A stretch of DNA of 15,457 bases from Oxalobacter formigenes (GTDB lineage: Bacteria > Pseudomonadota > Gammaproteobacteria > Burkholderiales > Burkholderiaceae_D). How positions within the stretch are numbered: position 1 is the stretch's first letter; every line of letters begins with the position of its first letter. The position numbers and the translations under genes are program-made. The stretch lies in assembly GCA_019424645.1 (NCBI GenBank), contig JAHYZB010000043.1:1-15457 (forward strand), given 5' to 3'. Below the pieces are notes generated by a model, which worked only from the letters and a program-made list of their open reading frames with translations, was not told the origin of the DNA and made no database searches. Below are positions 6,438-13,665 of the stretch, piece by piece.

Positions 6438-8504
6438 ATGCTTAAAGACTACCTGCAAAAACCGACATGGGGAGAACTCCTTTTTGGAGTGAAATGCTTC
6501 CTTGCGGCCATGCTGGCGCTCTACATTGCATTAAGGCTGGGCTTGCCGCGCCCCTTCTGGGCACCGATGGCAACCTGTATCGTTTCCCAGTCCATGGCTG
6601 GCAGCGTTTACGTTCGCGGAATGTCACGTCTAGTCGGCACACTCTTCGGTACGGTTGCATCCGTTTTTCTGCTTATTTCCTTCGTCAACTACACCGTGCT
6701 CTTGTGCTTTCTGATTGCGCTGTGGGTTGGTGTGTGCATGTATTTTTCGATGTTGAAAAGAACGACGGACGCCTATGTTTATACCGTCGCCGGTTTTACC
6801 GTACCGGTCATTATCTTCAGTGTTCTGGGTGACATCAATTTCATCAATGTCCACGACATCACCGATATGGCCATCGCCCGTGCAGAAGAAACCGGCATCG
6901 GTGTTGGCTCGGCTATCCTGATACATGGCCTCATCTTTCCACGCCATGTCGGCTCTACCGTCATCAACCAGATGGATACCGTCAGGAAAGACATCCGCCA
7001 GTGGATAGCCACTATTTTGAAAGGTAACACTCCCCTTGGGAATGCTCCCCGGCTGAATGCCGCGCGCATCATTACCGACTTGCGTGTCCTGTCCGCCAAC
7101 CTTCCTCATGACACTTCCAACGAAAAATGGGCTGTTGCCAATATCCGGCTCTTGCAGGATCGCCTGACTGTCCTGATCCCTCTGATAACCTCGATTGAGG
7201 ACAGCGTCATGGAACTGAAGAAAGCCGGTAAACTCCCGGAGTATTGGGAATACCTGCTCGACAATATCGCCGGCTGGATCGAAGAGGACAAGCCCACTCC
7301 GGAAAGCGCCCAGTGGCTCCGTGAACGGATCAGGCATGGCTTGCCTGAAATCACCCAAAGCTCTTCATGGGACGAAGTCCTGATCGTTCATCTGGCGAGC
7401 AATCTCGAAAAACTGATCACGTCCCGTGAAAATTGTGCTGACCAGCGACGCGCCATAGATGATTGCCTTAAGGGAAAGGCCCCTGTGTCGCCAAAAACCA
7501 TACCCGTCTCGCTCAACCAGCTGACCAAAGACCGCCATCTGGCCCTGCTTGTCTCTGCCTCGGCTGTTTTTTCCATCATGCTGGCGTCGCTCTTCTGGGT
7601 AGCGAGCGGATGGACAGCCGGTTTTTGTGCCCCGATGATGACAAGTATTTTTTACCTTTCTTTCATCCGCAACGATAATTCCGTCGCCGCTCTGAAGAAA
7701 GTGCTTCTCTTTACGATTTATTCGCTTTTGCCCGCTGGCTTTTACCTGCTCGTCGTCATGTACAGCACGCATTCCTTTGAATCGCTCATGCTGCTTTTCG
7801 TCCCTTTTGTCATCATCGGAGGCATCTTTATGGCACGTCCGGCAACCGCTTTCGGCACGACCATCTTCATGATGGGCATCTGGTCCACGACGACCATGTA
7901 CGATCTGGATATGGCAAACGCCACCTCTTTCATGAACGGGCAGGTTTTCGCCCAGTGTATCGGCATCACGATGGCGCTCATATCCGCCATGATATTCCGT
8001 TCGTTCGATGCTGAATGGACAACGAAACGGCTCCTTGCCAGCGTCAGCGATGAAATTTCGCAGCTGGCCAAATCCACCCGGACACCGCCGCCAGTCATCC
8101 AGACCTCGGTACGCATGATCGACCGCCTGACCGTTATCGCACCCCGCCTTTCCGGACTGGGTTCCGACAAGGATAACGCTATCGCCAGCCTTTTCGGACA
8201 GATGCGCATTGGTGTCAACATCGTTTACCTGATGCATATGCGCTCCCGGCTGGAACGAAACGGCATCGATATCGCCCCGCTTTTAAAGGCCATCTCCGAC
8301 TATTTCGGCAAGCGTTCGCATGAACCGTCCGAACAGGATGCCATGCTCGAACAAATCGACGACATGCTGCAATCGGTCTGCAACATGCCTTCCCGCATCC
8401 GGCAAAACTCGGCCATCGCAGCCCTTACCGGGATACGGCGCGACCTGTTTCCAGATGCCTCACCCTATTATCCCCAAACTCTGGTTTTCAAGGAGGCTGT
8501 ATGA
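6438..8504 (+). CDS. FUSC-family inner-membrane transporter, AaeB-like (cassette 2)
   Basis: The 688-aa paralog of the FUSC protein at 3742 has the same order of parts: first membrane block (about 15-165, RLGLPRPFWAPMATCIV), soluble region, second membrane block (about 365-520, SGWTAGFCAPMM) and the C-terminal motif AALTGIRRDLFPDASPY. It should be the energised inner-membrane component of an exporter for aromatic or other weak organic acids. Start ATG at 6438 has GGA a few bases upstream; the ATG at 6431 is in a frame that stops at once. It overlaps the DUF1656 gene by ATGA. Unlike its cassette 1 paralog it is followed by every other part of a tripartite pump. Sequence differences are concentrated in the middle soluble region and in the second membrane block, consistent with diverged substrate range (inference). 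Confidence 0.93.
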   Translation: MLKDYLQKPTWGELLFGVKCFLAAMLALYIALRLGLPRPFWAPMATCIVSQSMAGSVYVRGMSRLVGTLFGTVASVFLLISFVNYTVLLCFLIALWVGVCMYFSMLKRTTDAYVYTVAGFTVPVIIFSVLGDINFINVHDITDMAIARAEETGIGVGSAILIHGLIFPRHVGSTVINQMDTVRKDIRQWIATILKGNTPLGNAPRLNAARIITDLRVLSANLPHDTSNEKWAVANIRLLQDRLTVLIPLITSIEDSVMELKKAGKLPEYWEYLLDNIAGWIEEDKPTPESAQWLRERIRHGLPEITQSSSWDEVLIVHLASNLEKLITSRENCADQRRAIDDCLKGKAPVSPKTIPVSLNQLTKDRHLALLVSASAVFSIMLASLFWVASGWTAGFCAPMMTSIFYLSFIRNDNSVAALKKVLLFTIYSLLPAGFYLLVVMYSTHSFESLMLLFVPFVIIGGIFMARPATAFGTTIFMMGIWSTTTMYDLDMANATSFMNGQVFAQCIGITMALISAMIFRSFDAEWTTKRLLASVSDEISQLAKSTRTPPPVIQTSVRMIDRLTVIAPRLSGLGSDKDNAIASLFGQMRIGVNIVYLMHMRSRLERNGIDIAPLLKAISDYFGKRSHEPSEQDAMLEQIDDMLQSVCNMPSRIRQNSAIAALTGIRRDLFPDASPYYPQTLVFKEAV

Positions 8505-8710
8505 CTGGAGAATTCAGTTTCTTCGGCATGTATTTTCCCGTGCTGATGCTCACCTCGCTGATTGCGCTCGTCGCAACACGATTGATCAGCCTTTTTCTGG
8601 CCCGTAAGGGTTTTTACCGTCACATCTGGCATCCGCCTCTTTTCGATGTCGCCCTCTTTTTCGTCGTACTCGGTCTTTTAGTGACTTTATACAAATTCGG
8701 CAGGTTTTAA
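8501..8710 (+). CDS. DUF1656 family small membrane protein (AaeX-like)
   Basis: The 69-aa protein has two predicted membrane helices (about 8-34 and 47-64) separated by the motif GFYRHIWHPPLFDVAL. The W-H-P-x-L-F core is shared with E. coli AaeX, the small partner encoded with the AaeA/AaeB aromatic acid exporter. Its exact role is unknown. A strong Shine-Dalgarno site (AAGGAGG, 8490-8496) sits 4 nt before the ATG, and the start overlaps the preceding FUSC stop. It ends two bases before the membrane fusion protein gene. Gene order here is FUSC-DUF1656-adaptor, whereas E. coli has aaeX-aaeA-aaeB. Confidence 0.9.
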   Translation: MTGEFSFFGMYFPVLMLTSLIALVATRLISLFLARKGFYRHIWHPPLFDVALFFVVLGLLVTLYKFGRF

Positions 8711-8712
8711 CT

Positions 8713-9624
8713 ATGTTCTCAAAAATATCCCTGAACGTTCTCAGACGTTACCTGATCACCATACTGGTTGTCCTTGTGGCCCTCTTCATTGGATGGCGTC
8801 TCTGGATTCATTATGAAAACGACCCATGGACCCGCGACGGGCGTATCAAGGCCGACGTCGTTCAGGTCGCTCCGGACGTGACCGGTCAGGTCGTCAAAAT
8901 CAACGTCAGGGACAACCAGCAGGTCAGTGTCGGTGATGTTCTGTTTGAAATCGATCCGGCCCGTTTCGAACTGGCATTGAGACAGGCCAAAGCCGCCGAA
9001 GAAGCCGCAAAGGTCACTCTGGCTCAGGCCATCCGGGAATCCAACCGTAACAGGGAACTGAAAGACCTCGTCGCCACCGAAGTGACCGAACAGGGACAAT
9101 CCCGCGTGGAAGAAGCCCGTGCCGCCCTCCTGCAGGCTGTCGTCAACCGTGACAAGGCCCAGCTCGACCTCGACCGGACGAAAGTGCTTGCCGCCGTTGA
9201 CGGCACCGTCACCAATCTTGATTTGCGTACCGGTTCCTACGTCACCGCCAGCAAAGCCGTCATGGCACTGGTTGACCGAAATTCTTACTACGCAGAAGGC
9301 TATTTCGAGGAAACCAAGCTTCCCAATATCACTGAAGGCAACAGGGCAACCGTCAAACTCATGAGCAGCGATACGGTACTGGAAGGCCACATCAACAGTG
9401 TCTCCCGGGGCATTGCCGACCGCGAGCGCACCACCGGCAGCAACCTTCTCCAGAACATCAATCCGGCCTTCAACTGGGTCCGTCTCGTCCAGCGCATCCC
9501 GGTTCGCGTTGAATTCGACAATCTGCCCAAAGACACAAAACTCGTCGCCGGACAAACGGTCACCATCGAGGTATTTCCTTCCGAAAACGTGACAGTCACC
9601 GCCAGCGACAAAACAGCGAAATAA
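8713..9624 (+). CDS. HlyD/AaeA-like periplasmic membrane fusion protein
   Basis: The 303-aa adaptor links the inner-membrane FUSC pump to the outer membrane channel. One N-terminal membrane anchor (about 12-30) is followed by PWTRDGRI, typical of AaeA/EmrA-type adaptors. The two lipoyl half-motifs lie at about 48-82 (APDVTGQVVKINVRDNQ) and 155-185 (AAVDGTVTNL) and flank a short helical hairpin of roughly 70 residues. The beta-barrel region has the AaeA-type stretches YFEETKLPN (197-205) and NPAFNWVRLVQRIPVR. Length is close to E. coli AaeA (310 aa). The ATG follows the DUF1656 stop by two bases, so it is translated from the operon message. It is the only adaptor in the window and may also serve the orphan FUSC at 3742. 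Confidence 0.94.
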   Translation: MFSKISLNVLRRYLITILVVLVALFIGWRLWIHYENDPWTRDGRIKADVVQVAPDVTGQVVKINVRDNQQVSVGDVLFEIDPARFELALRQAKAAEEAAKVTLAQAIRESNRNRELKDLVATEVTEQGQSRVEEARAALLQAVVNRDKAQLDLDRTKVLAAVDGTVTNLDLRTGSYVTASKAVMALVDRNSYYAEGYFEETKLPNITEGNRATVKLMSSDTVLEGHINSVSRGIADRERTTGSNLLQNINPAFNWVRLVQRIPVRVEFDNLPKDTKLVAGQTVTIEVFPSENVTVTASDKTAK

Positions 9625-9633
9625 GGATAAGCC

Positions 9634-11091
9634 ATGCGTTTGAAACTTCTCATTGCGAAACTGGCACCACTGTTCGTTTGTGTCGGCATGGTCGGCTGTA
9701 CGACAGTCGGTCCGGACTATAAAATCCCCGAAAATGCTGATATCAACAAACCCGGTGCAGCCGGTACTTTCGCTTCCGCACAGGAAAAAGTGTTCAAGAC
9801 CGATGCCCTGCCGGATCACTGGTGGAAGCTGTACGACGACCCCGTTTTGAATTCCCTGATTGAAAAATCGCTGTCGAACAACACAGACCTGCGCGTAGCA
9901 TCCGCCAATCTGGCGCGTGCCCGTGCTGCCCTTGAAGAAGCGGCTATGGGCACCATTCCTCAAGTCTCCGTTTCCGCCGAACCTGCCTTTGGACGATCCT
10001 CCGCCGCTTCCCACGGATTCGGGAACCGTTTTTCCGATGCATGGAAATTCGACGGTAGCCTGAACGTCTCCTACCAGCTTGACCTTTTCGGCCAGATCGC
10101 TCGCGGAATCGAAGCGGCGTCAGCCGATACCGATGCCGCACAGGCCGCCCTCGACGTGACCCGCATCACCGTCGCCGCCGACACTGCCAAGGCTTACGCC
10201 GACGCCTGTTCATCCGCCCAGCGCATCGGTATCGCCGAACATTCGGCCGAACTGCAACGACAGTTTCTGGACACCACCCGGCAACTGACCCGTGGCGGGC
10301 GGGGAACCGCAATGGACGTTTCCCGCGCCCGTGCCCAGTATGAATCCCTGCGTGCTGCCGTGCCGCCCTTGCAGGCACAGCAGAAAATCGCCCTGTACAA
10401 ACTGGCTGTTTTGACGGGAGAACTCCCCAACGCACTGGTCGCCACTATCGGGCAATGCAAAACAGCGCCAAAACTCACTCAAGCCATCCCCGTCGGCGAT
10501 GGAGCCGCCCTGTTGAAACGCCGTCCCGACATCCGTCAGGCCGAACGCAAACTGGCTGCGACGAGTGCCCGTATCGGCGTGGCTACGGCTGACCTGTACC
10601 CAAAAATCAACCTTGGATTGAGTGGAGGCTTTACCGGACGGATGAATGGCTTCGACCAGAACAACGGATACCGCTGGAGCATCGGACCTCTCATTTCATG
10701 GACAATCCCCGACACGGGAACCGCCCGCAGCCGGATCAAACAGGCCAAGGCCGAACATCAGGCCGCCTTTGCCCGCTTTGATGCCTCCGTATTGAATGCC
10801 TTGAAAGAAACCGAAAGCGCCCTGACCAGCTACGCCCGTGAACTCGACCGGAACGCCCTTCTGAAAGCCGCCCGCGACCAGAGTGCCCTCGCAGCCGATC
10901 AGGCACACCGCCTCTACAAACACGGCCGCATCGACTTTCTGGCGACACTGGACGCCGAACGGACGCTTGCCAACGACGAAAGCGCCTATGCTGCATCCAG
11001 CGCCAAACTCGTCAACGACCAGATCGGTGTCTTTCTGGCTTTAGGCGGGGGATGGGAACAGACTCCACCTGTCACACAGGTGAAAAATTGA
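9634..11091 (+). CDS. NodT-family outer membrane efflux lipoprotein (TolC-like)
   Basis: The 485-aa outer membrane factor forms the exit channel of the tripartite pump. The N-terminus is a lipoprotein signal peptide: hydrophobic residues 5-21, then G-M-V-G-C with the acylated cysteine at 22, followed by TTVGPDY, the standard start of mature NodT/OprM-type factors. Two OEP repeats follow, roughly 70-260 and 285-475; the second ends with DFLATLDAERTLAND, a conserved stretch of the family. The Shine-Dalgarno site AAGGA lies 7 nt before the ATG, and the gene begins 9 bases after the adaptor stop. E. coli Aae has no dedicated outer membrane factor gene and uses TolC, so this operon is more self-contained. 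It is the last gene of the operon. Confidence 0.95.
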   Translation: MRLKLLIAKLAPLFVCVGMVGCTTVGPDYKIPENADINKPGAAGTFASAQEKVFKTDALPDHWWKLYDDPVLNSLIEKSLSNNTDLRVASANLARARAALEEAAMGTIPQVSVSAEPAFGRSSAASHGFGNRFSDAWKFDGSLNVSYQLDLFGQIARGIEAASADTDAAQAALDVTRITVAADTAKAYADACSSAQRIGIAEHSAELQRQFLDTTRQLTRGGRGTAMDVSRARAQYESLRAAVPPLQAQQKIALYKLAVLTGELPNALVATIGQCKTAPKLTQAIPVGDGAALLKRRPDIRQAERKLAATSARIGVATADLYPKINLGLSGGFTGRMNGFDQNNGYRWSIGPLISWTIPDTGTARSRIKQAKAEHQAAFARFDASVLNALKETESALTSYARELDRNALLKAARDQSALAADQAHRLYKHGRIDFLATLDAERTLANDESAYAASSAKLVNDQIGVFLALGGGWEQTPPVTQVKN

Positions 11092-11357
11092 CGGGATATT
11101 CTGTGAATCTCCCGGTGATGTAGCGTTTTTTAAGTGAACTGGCTCTGCCGCAAAAACCGGCCTTCCTTCCACGGTTTTCGCGGCAGTCCAGATTCATTTG
11201 AGAATAACGTATGCAGTAACTGTTTATTGAACCATGCAATATTTCAAAGGGAATGACAAACATGGTAGTACGACCTGGCTCTATACCCAGTCAATTACAA
11301 ACTTGCCTCTGAGTCTGTATTTCTGTCAGCTGTGTCTGCATCATGTCATAATTGCAT
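11092..11357. other. Gene-free junction between efflux operon and prophage tail genes
   Basis: These 266 bases separate two convergent units: the efflux operon from the left and the phage tail genes from the right. No tRNA, integrase or convincing coding frame is visible. It contains the inverted repeat at 11145-11186 and, before it, a weak 5-bp hairpin (CGGGA/TCCCG) followed about 13 bases later by a run of six T (11125-11130). The right part is AT-rich. The phage/host boundary probably lies in here, but I could not locate an attachment site or a terminal repeat. Confidence 0.5.
11145..11186. terminator. Long inverted repeat after efflux operon, possible terminator
   Basis: Arms 11145-11159 and 11172-11186 pair at 14 of 15 positions (CTGCCGC plus an A-run and CCG), with a 12-nt loop. 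It starts 54 bases past the last efflux stop and would fold strongly, but neither strand has a T-tract after the stem. It may block read-through in both directions, protect the 3' end of the message, or mark the end of an inserted element. Confidence 0.4.
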
Positions 11358-11747
11358 TTAGTGGCCACATGCAAACCAACAAAAATTTATATTGGCACTA
11401 CCTGACGGAAATTTTGCAGTAAAAGATTGGGCATTTGTCCTTTCTATAATTTGTCCGTTTGATGAAGTACCTACATTACCGGCAAGTTGAGACATGGTAA
11501 TGGCATAGGTTGTGTCAGAATAAGGCACGAGAAATGTATACACTTGCGAGCTATTGTTGGATACAATTTCCCCTCCCTGCTCCACCCAGCCGTCAGACCA
11601 TTGCCGATACCAGTTCGTACCGTCATTGTAATAATCAACGACGACAGCGCATTCAACGTTATAAATTTCGTTGCTGTTTTTCGTTTCAAGTGCGTTATAT
11701 TGCACCAGTGACATAAAGTTTATATTTGATAAATTACTTGTTGTCAT
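11358..11747 (-). CDS. Phage tail fibre tip domain protein
   Basis: The 129-aa protein carries the pattern seen at the C-terminal tip of many phage tail fibres: WYRQWSDGWVEQGG (about residues 46-59), then beta strands and a closing aromatic segment ending CWFACGH. In other phages this domain usually ends a long fibre and takes part in receptor contact; here it is a separate short gene. The start overlaps the stop of the upstream gene by ATGA. The gene is AT-rich relative to the baseplate genes. It is the last gene of the tail cluster. Function as receptor-binding tip is inferred from the domain and position. Confidence 0.7.
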   Translation of the reverse strand: MTTSNLSNINFMSLVQYNALETKNSNEIYNVECAVVVDYYNDGTNWYRQWSDGWVEQGGEIVSNNSSQVYTFLVPYSDTTYAITMSQLAGNVGTSSNGQIIERTNAQSFTAKFPSGSANINFCWFACGH

Positions 11748-12367
11748 ACCATCCCCATCGGTAAAAAAGTTTGTAAGCCATCGACGTAAAAATCATAATC
11801 AACATTTTCTTTTACCTCGACTATAACAGTAGCTGCAGGGCACAGTTTCATCCCGGAAACAAATTCATCACCGCGATCCTTTCCACTATACGAACAACTG
11901 TACGCATACTCGATGCCAGTGAGTGTTTTTGTGACATTGATATCAACAACAATGTTTGCACTGCCATACTTTCCATACGTCCATATGGTTTCTTTTGTAC
12001 CATCATCGTAAAAAAAATTAATCTTGTGATCTGATACTGTCGATGCACCCATTTGTGAAATCGAGAACTCCAAGCGATAACGCCCGGGTACAATAGATTC
12101 TGCAAACGTATATTTGTTATAGCGACTTCCTGTGTTGTAGTAAGGGTGATATGCATACGTAGATTGGCTCCAGAGAACATAAGCTGCACTGCTATTCGTT
12201 GTAATATTGCTCGTTACTGTTCCACAAGGTACCGTTCCGGACATCATGACAGGAATGACAGACTGGCTTGAATAAAGCGTCTCTGATATTACATTTTTGT
12301 AATAACGTCTTTTTGGCATTGCTGATGCATGTGCGCCGTTACCAAGCATTGATGCATATGCAATCAT
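11744..12367 (-). CDS. Uncharacterised protein of tail-fibre region
   Basis: The 207-aa protein has no family that I recognise. The sequence is rich in Ser, Thr, Tyr and Asn with alternating hydrophobic residues (about 70-200), consistent with a beta-sandwich of the kind found in receptor-binding or carbohydrate-binding tail proteins (inference). Several tyrosine-rich patches (YAYHPYYNTGSRYNKY) are present. It has no signal peptide or membrane segment. It overlaps both neighbours by ATGA: the anchor-like protein upstream and the tip-domain protein downstream. Base composition is markedly AT-rich (18 G+C in the 60 bases from 11761, versus 36 in the 60 from 14041), suggesting a separate origin from the baseplate genes. 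A role as the middle part of the adhesin is plausible but unproved. Confidence 0.6.
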   Translation of the reverse strand: MIAYASMLGNGAHASAMPKRRYYKNVISETLYSSQSVIPVMMSGTVPCGTVTSNITTNSSAAYVLWSQSTYAYHPYYNTGSRYNKYTFAESIVPGRYRLEFSISQMGASTVSDHKINFFYDDGTKETIWTYGKYGSANIVVDINVTKTLTGIEYAYSCSYSGKDRGDEFVSGMKLCPAATVIVEVKENVDYDFYVDGLQTFLPMGMV

Positions 12368-12963
12368 GATTCGCTCCAGTACGTTATTTTAGTACTTTCA
12401 GCATTTATGCCATTTGCGGGATTCTGCAAGACCCACTTATCCAGTGCCGCATCATATTGCATTTCCAGCCAATGCCCTGCTCCGGCAATATCCCTCTCCG
12501 CCAGACTCAGGTTATTCCCCTTGACCACCGGTTTGGCTTCCATTGCATCCGCCCTGAAAGTCGGAGTTTTGATTTTGTTACTATCCACCGCCCGGACATG
12601 CACCAGCATCCCGTTTTTCAATGTTTCAATTGCTGGTGTAAAACTGGCTGTCAGGGCATCGCCCGTTCCATCCGCTTCAGCGATCAACAGGTTTGAAACG
12701 GCACTCAATGCCGTTTCAAAATTCGCCTTGATGGCGGCAATATTGCCGTCATCCCGCATATCCTTCCCGCTTTTTTCCGCTGTAAACTCTGCTACCGCAG
12801 CCGTAATAGACGTTGCCTGCCTAATCGCCTTGTTCATCTCTGCCGATCTCGCCAGACCGGTCCTGAAACCGGCACGGATAATCTCGGACTGCTCATAATC
12901 TGCCTGATCCTGAACGTTTGCGTCGGCAGTCGCCGCAAACGGTTTGAATTCATTAATTGCCAT
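12364..12963 (-). CDS. Phage tail fibre protein, N-terminal attachment type
   Basis: The 199-aa protein opens with MAINEFKPFA and a helical segment (about 12-60, GFRTGLARSAEMNKAIRQ) typical of tail-fibre proteins encoded right after the baseplate genes in contractile-tail prophages. The C-terminal part (GHWLEMQYDAALDKWVLQNP, about 160-182) is also typical of these proteins. It probably attaches the fibre to the baseplate while other proteins supply the distal part. A strong ribosome site, GGAGG (12970-12974), lies 6 nt before the ATG and decides the start. This is the only gene here not coupled by an ATGA overlap to its upstream neighbour; 21 bases separate them. Confidence 0.72.
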   Translation of the reverse strand: MAINEFKPFAATADANVQDQADYEQSEIIRAGFRTGLARSAEMNKAIRQATSITAAVAEFTAEKSGKDMRDDGNIAAIKANFETALSAVSNLLIAEADGTGDALTASFTPAIETLKNGMLVHVRAVDSNKIKTPTFRADAMEAKPVVKGNNLSLAERDIAGAGHWLEMQYDAALDKWVLQNPANGINAESTKITYWSES

Positions 12964-12984
12964 CTAATTCCTCCCCTTACTTCC

Positions 12985-13665
12985 TTATTCTTCCTCGACC
13001 TTGTGCATTTCACCCCAGACGCCTTCGTCGAAACCGGCGAAATATTCGTTTTCCACGTCGAATGCGAAAAGCGGCCCGTCTTCGGTCGCCGTGATGTAAT
13101 AATCGATACGAACCCCGCCCGGTTTGACGTCCAGATACCCCTTGGTCAAGAGTTCCAGCAGGATCGGCGTCGGGCGTTTGCCGGACAAGCCGATGGTCAT
13201 CGTCATGTCCTGATTGTCATTGGCGCTGGCGTACGTCCCGATCTTCTCGTTGAATACGATGGACAAAACGTCGTCCAGTGTGTCATTTGTCCCGTCCCAG
13301 CTGTTGGCGGCGATTTTGGCCTTGATGACGAGCCTGTAAAATTCATCGTCAAGCGATACCATCCCTTCCGATGGATCGTAATCGTCTTTCCAGACACCTT
13401 CGTCGAAACCGACTTCATCCTCGTCAAAAGCGAAATAAACACCTTCAAGAGGCGTTTTCAGCTTGCGGCTGACGCCCACCCGCTCCCCGACGGCATCCAG
13501 CTGGACACCGACAGCCGTGTCGATATCAAACTCAAGCGGCAATGTTTCCGCTGCTGACCTGAGTTCGGCAAATGGCTGGGTGCTTTCATAAATCGCCTGC
13601 ACAAAGCGTTCCAGATCGACATAATGGCCAGCCAGCCGCGCGGTATATTTGTTTGCGCCACTCAT
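12985..13665 (-). CDS. DUF2612 family phage tail/baseplate protein
   Basis: The 226-aa protein matches the DUF2612 phage family found after baseplate J, in the place held by tail protein I in P2-like phages. It contains AVGVQLDAVGERVGV (51-65), LDDEFYRLVIKAKIAANSWDGT (105-126, conserved core) and a C-terminal half with KGYLDVKPGG. The motif FAFD...FDEGVW occurs twice, at 78-92 and 200-217. It likely connects baseplate wedges with the tail fibres. The start overlaps the baseplate J stop by ATGA. Cytoplasmic, assembled into the virion or tailocin particle. Confidence 0.82.
   Translation of the reverse strand: MSGANKYTARLAGHYVDLERFVQAIYESTQPFAELRSAAETLPLEFDIDTAVGVQLDAVGERVGVSRKLKTPLEGVYFAFDEDEVGFDEGVWKDDYDPSEGMVSLDDEFYRLVIKAKIAANSWDGTNDTLDDVLSIVFNEKIGTYASANDNQDMTMTIGLSGKRPTPILLELLTKGYLDVKPGGVRIDYYITATEDGPLFAFDVENEYFAGFDEGVWGEMHKVEEE

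Noticed and set aside
7365..8237. Open frame of 290 codons on the minus strand opposite fusC2
   Set aside because: Antisense shadow of a strong FUSC gene; composition is rich in His, Asp and Arg with no domain.
8719..10014. Open frame of 431 codons on the minus strand opposite the adaptor and channel genes
   Set aside because: It lies antisense to two clearly recognised genes, its product is low-complexity (Gly/Asp/Phe-rich) as expected from the complement of a coding strand, and it has no family resemblance.
11094..11130. Short hairpin CGGGA/TCCCG with a following run of six T as terminator of the efflux operon
   Set aside because: Only five base pairs with a long loop, and the T-run starts about 13 bases after the stem; too weak to call as a separate feature.
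11234..11422. Short plus-strand frame of 62 codons in the junction
   Set aside because: No ribosome site, runs into the end of the tail tip gene on the other strand, and has no recognisable features.
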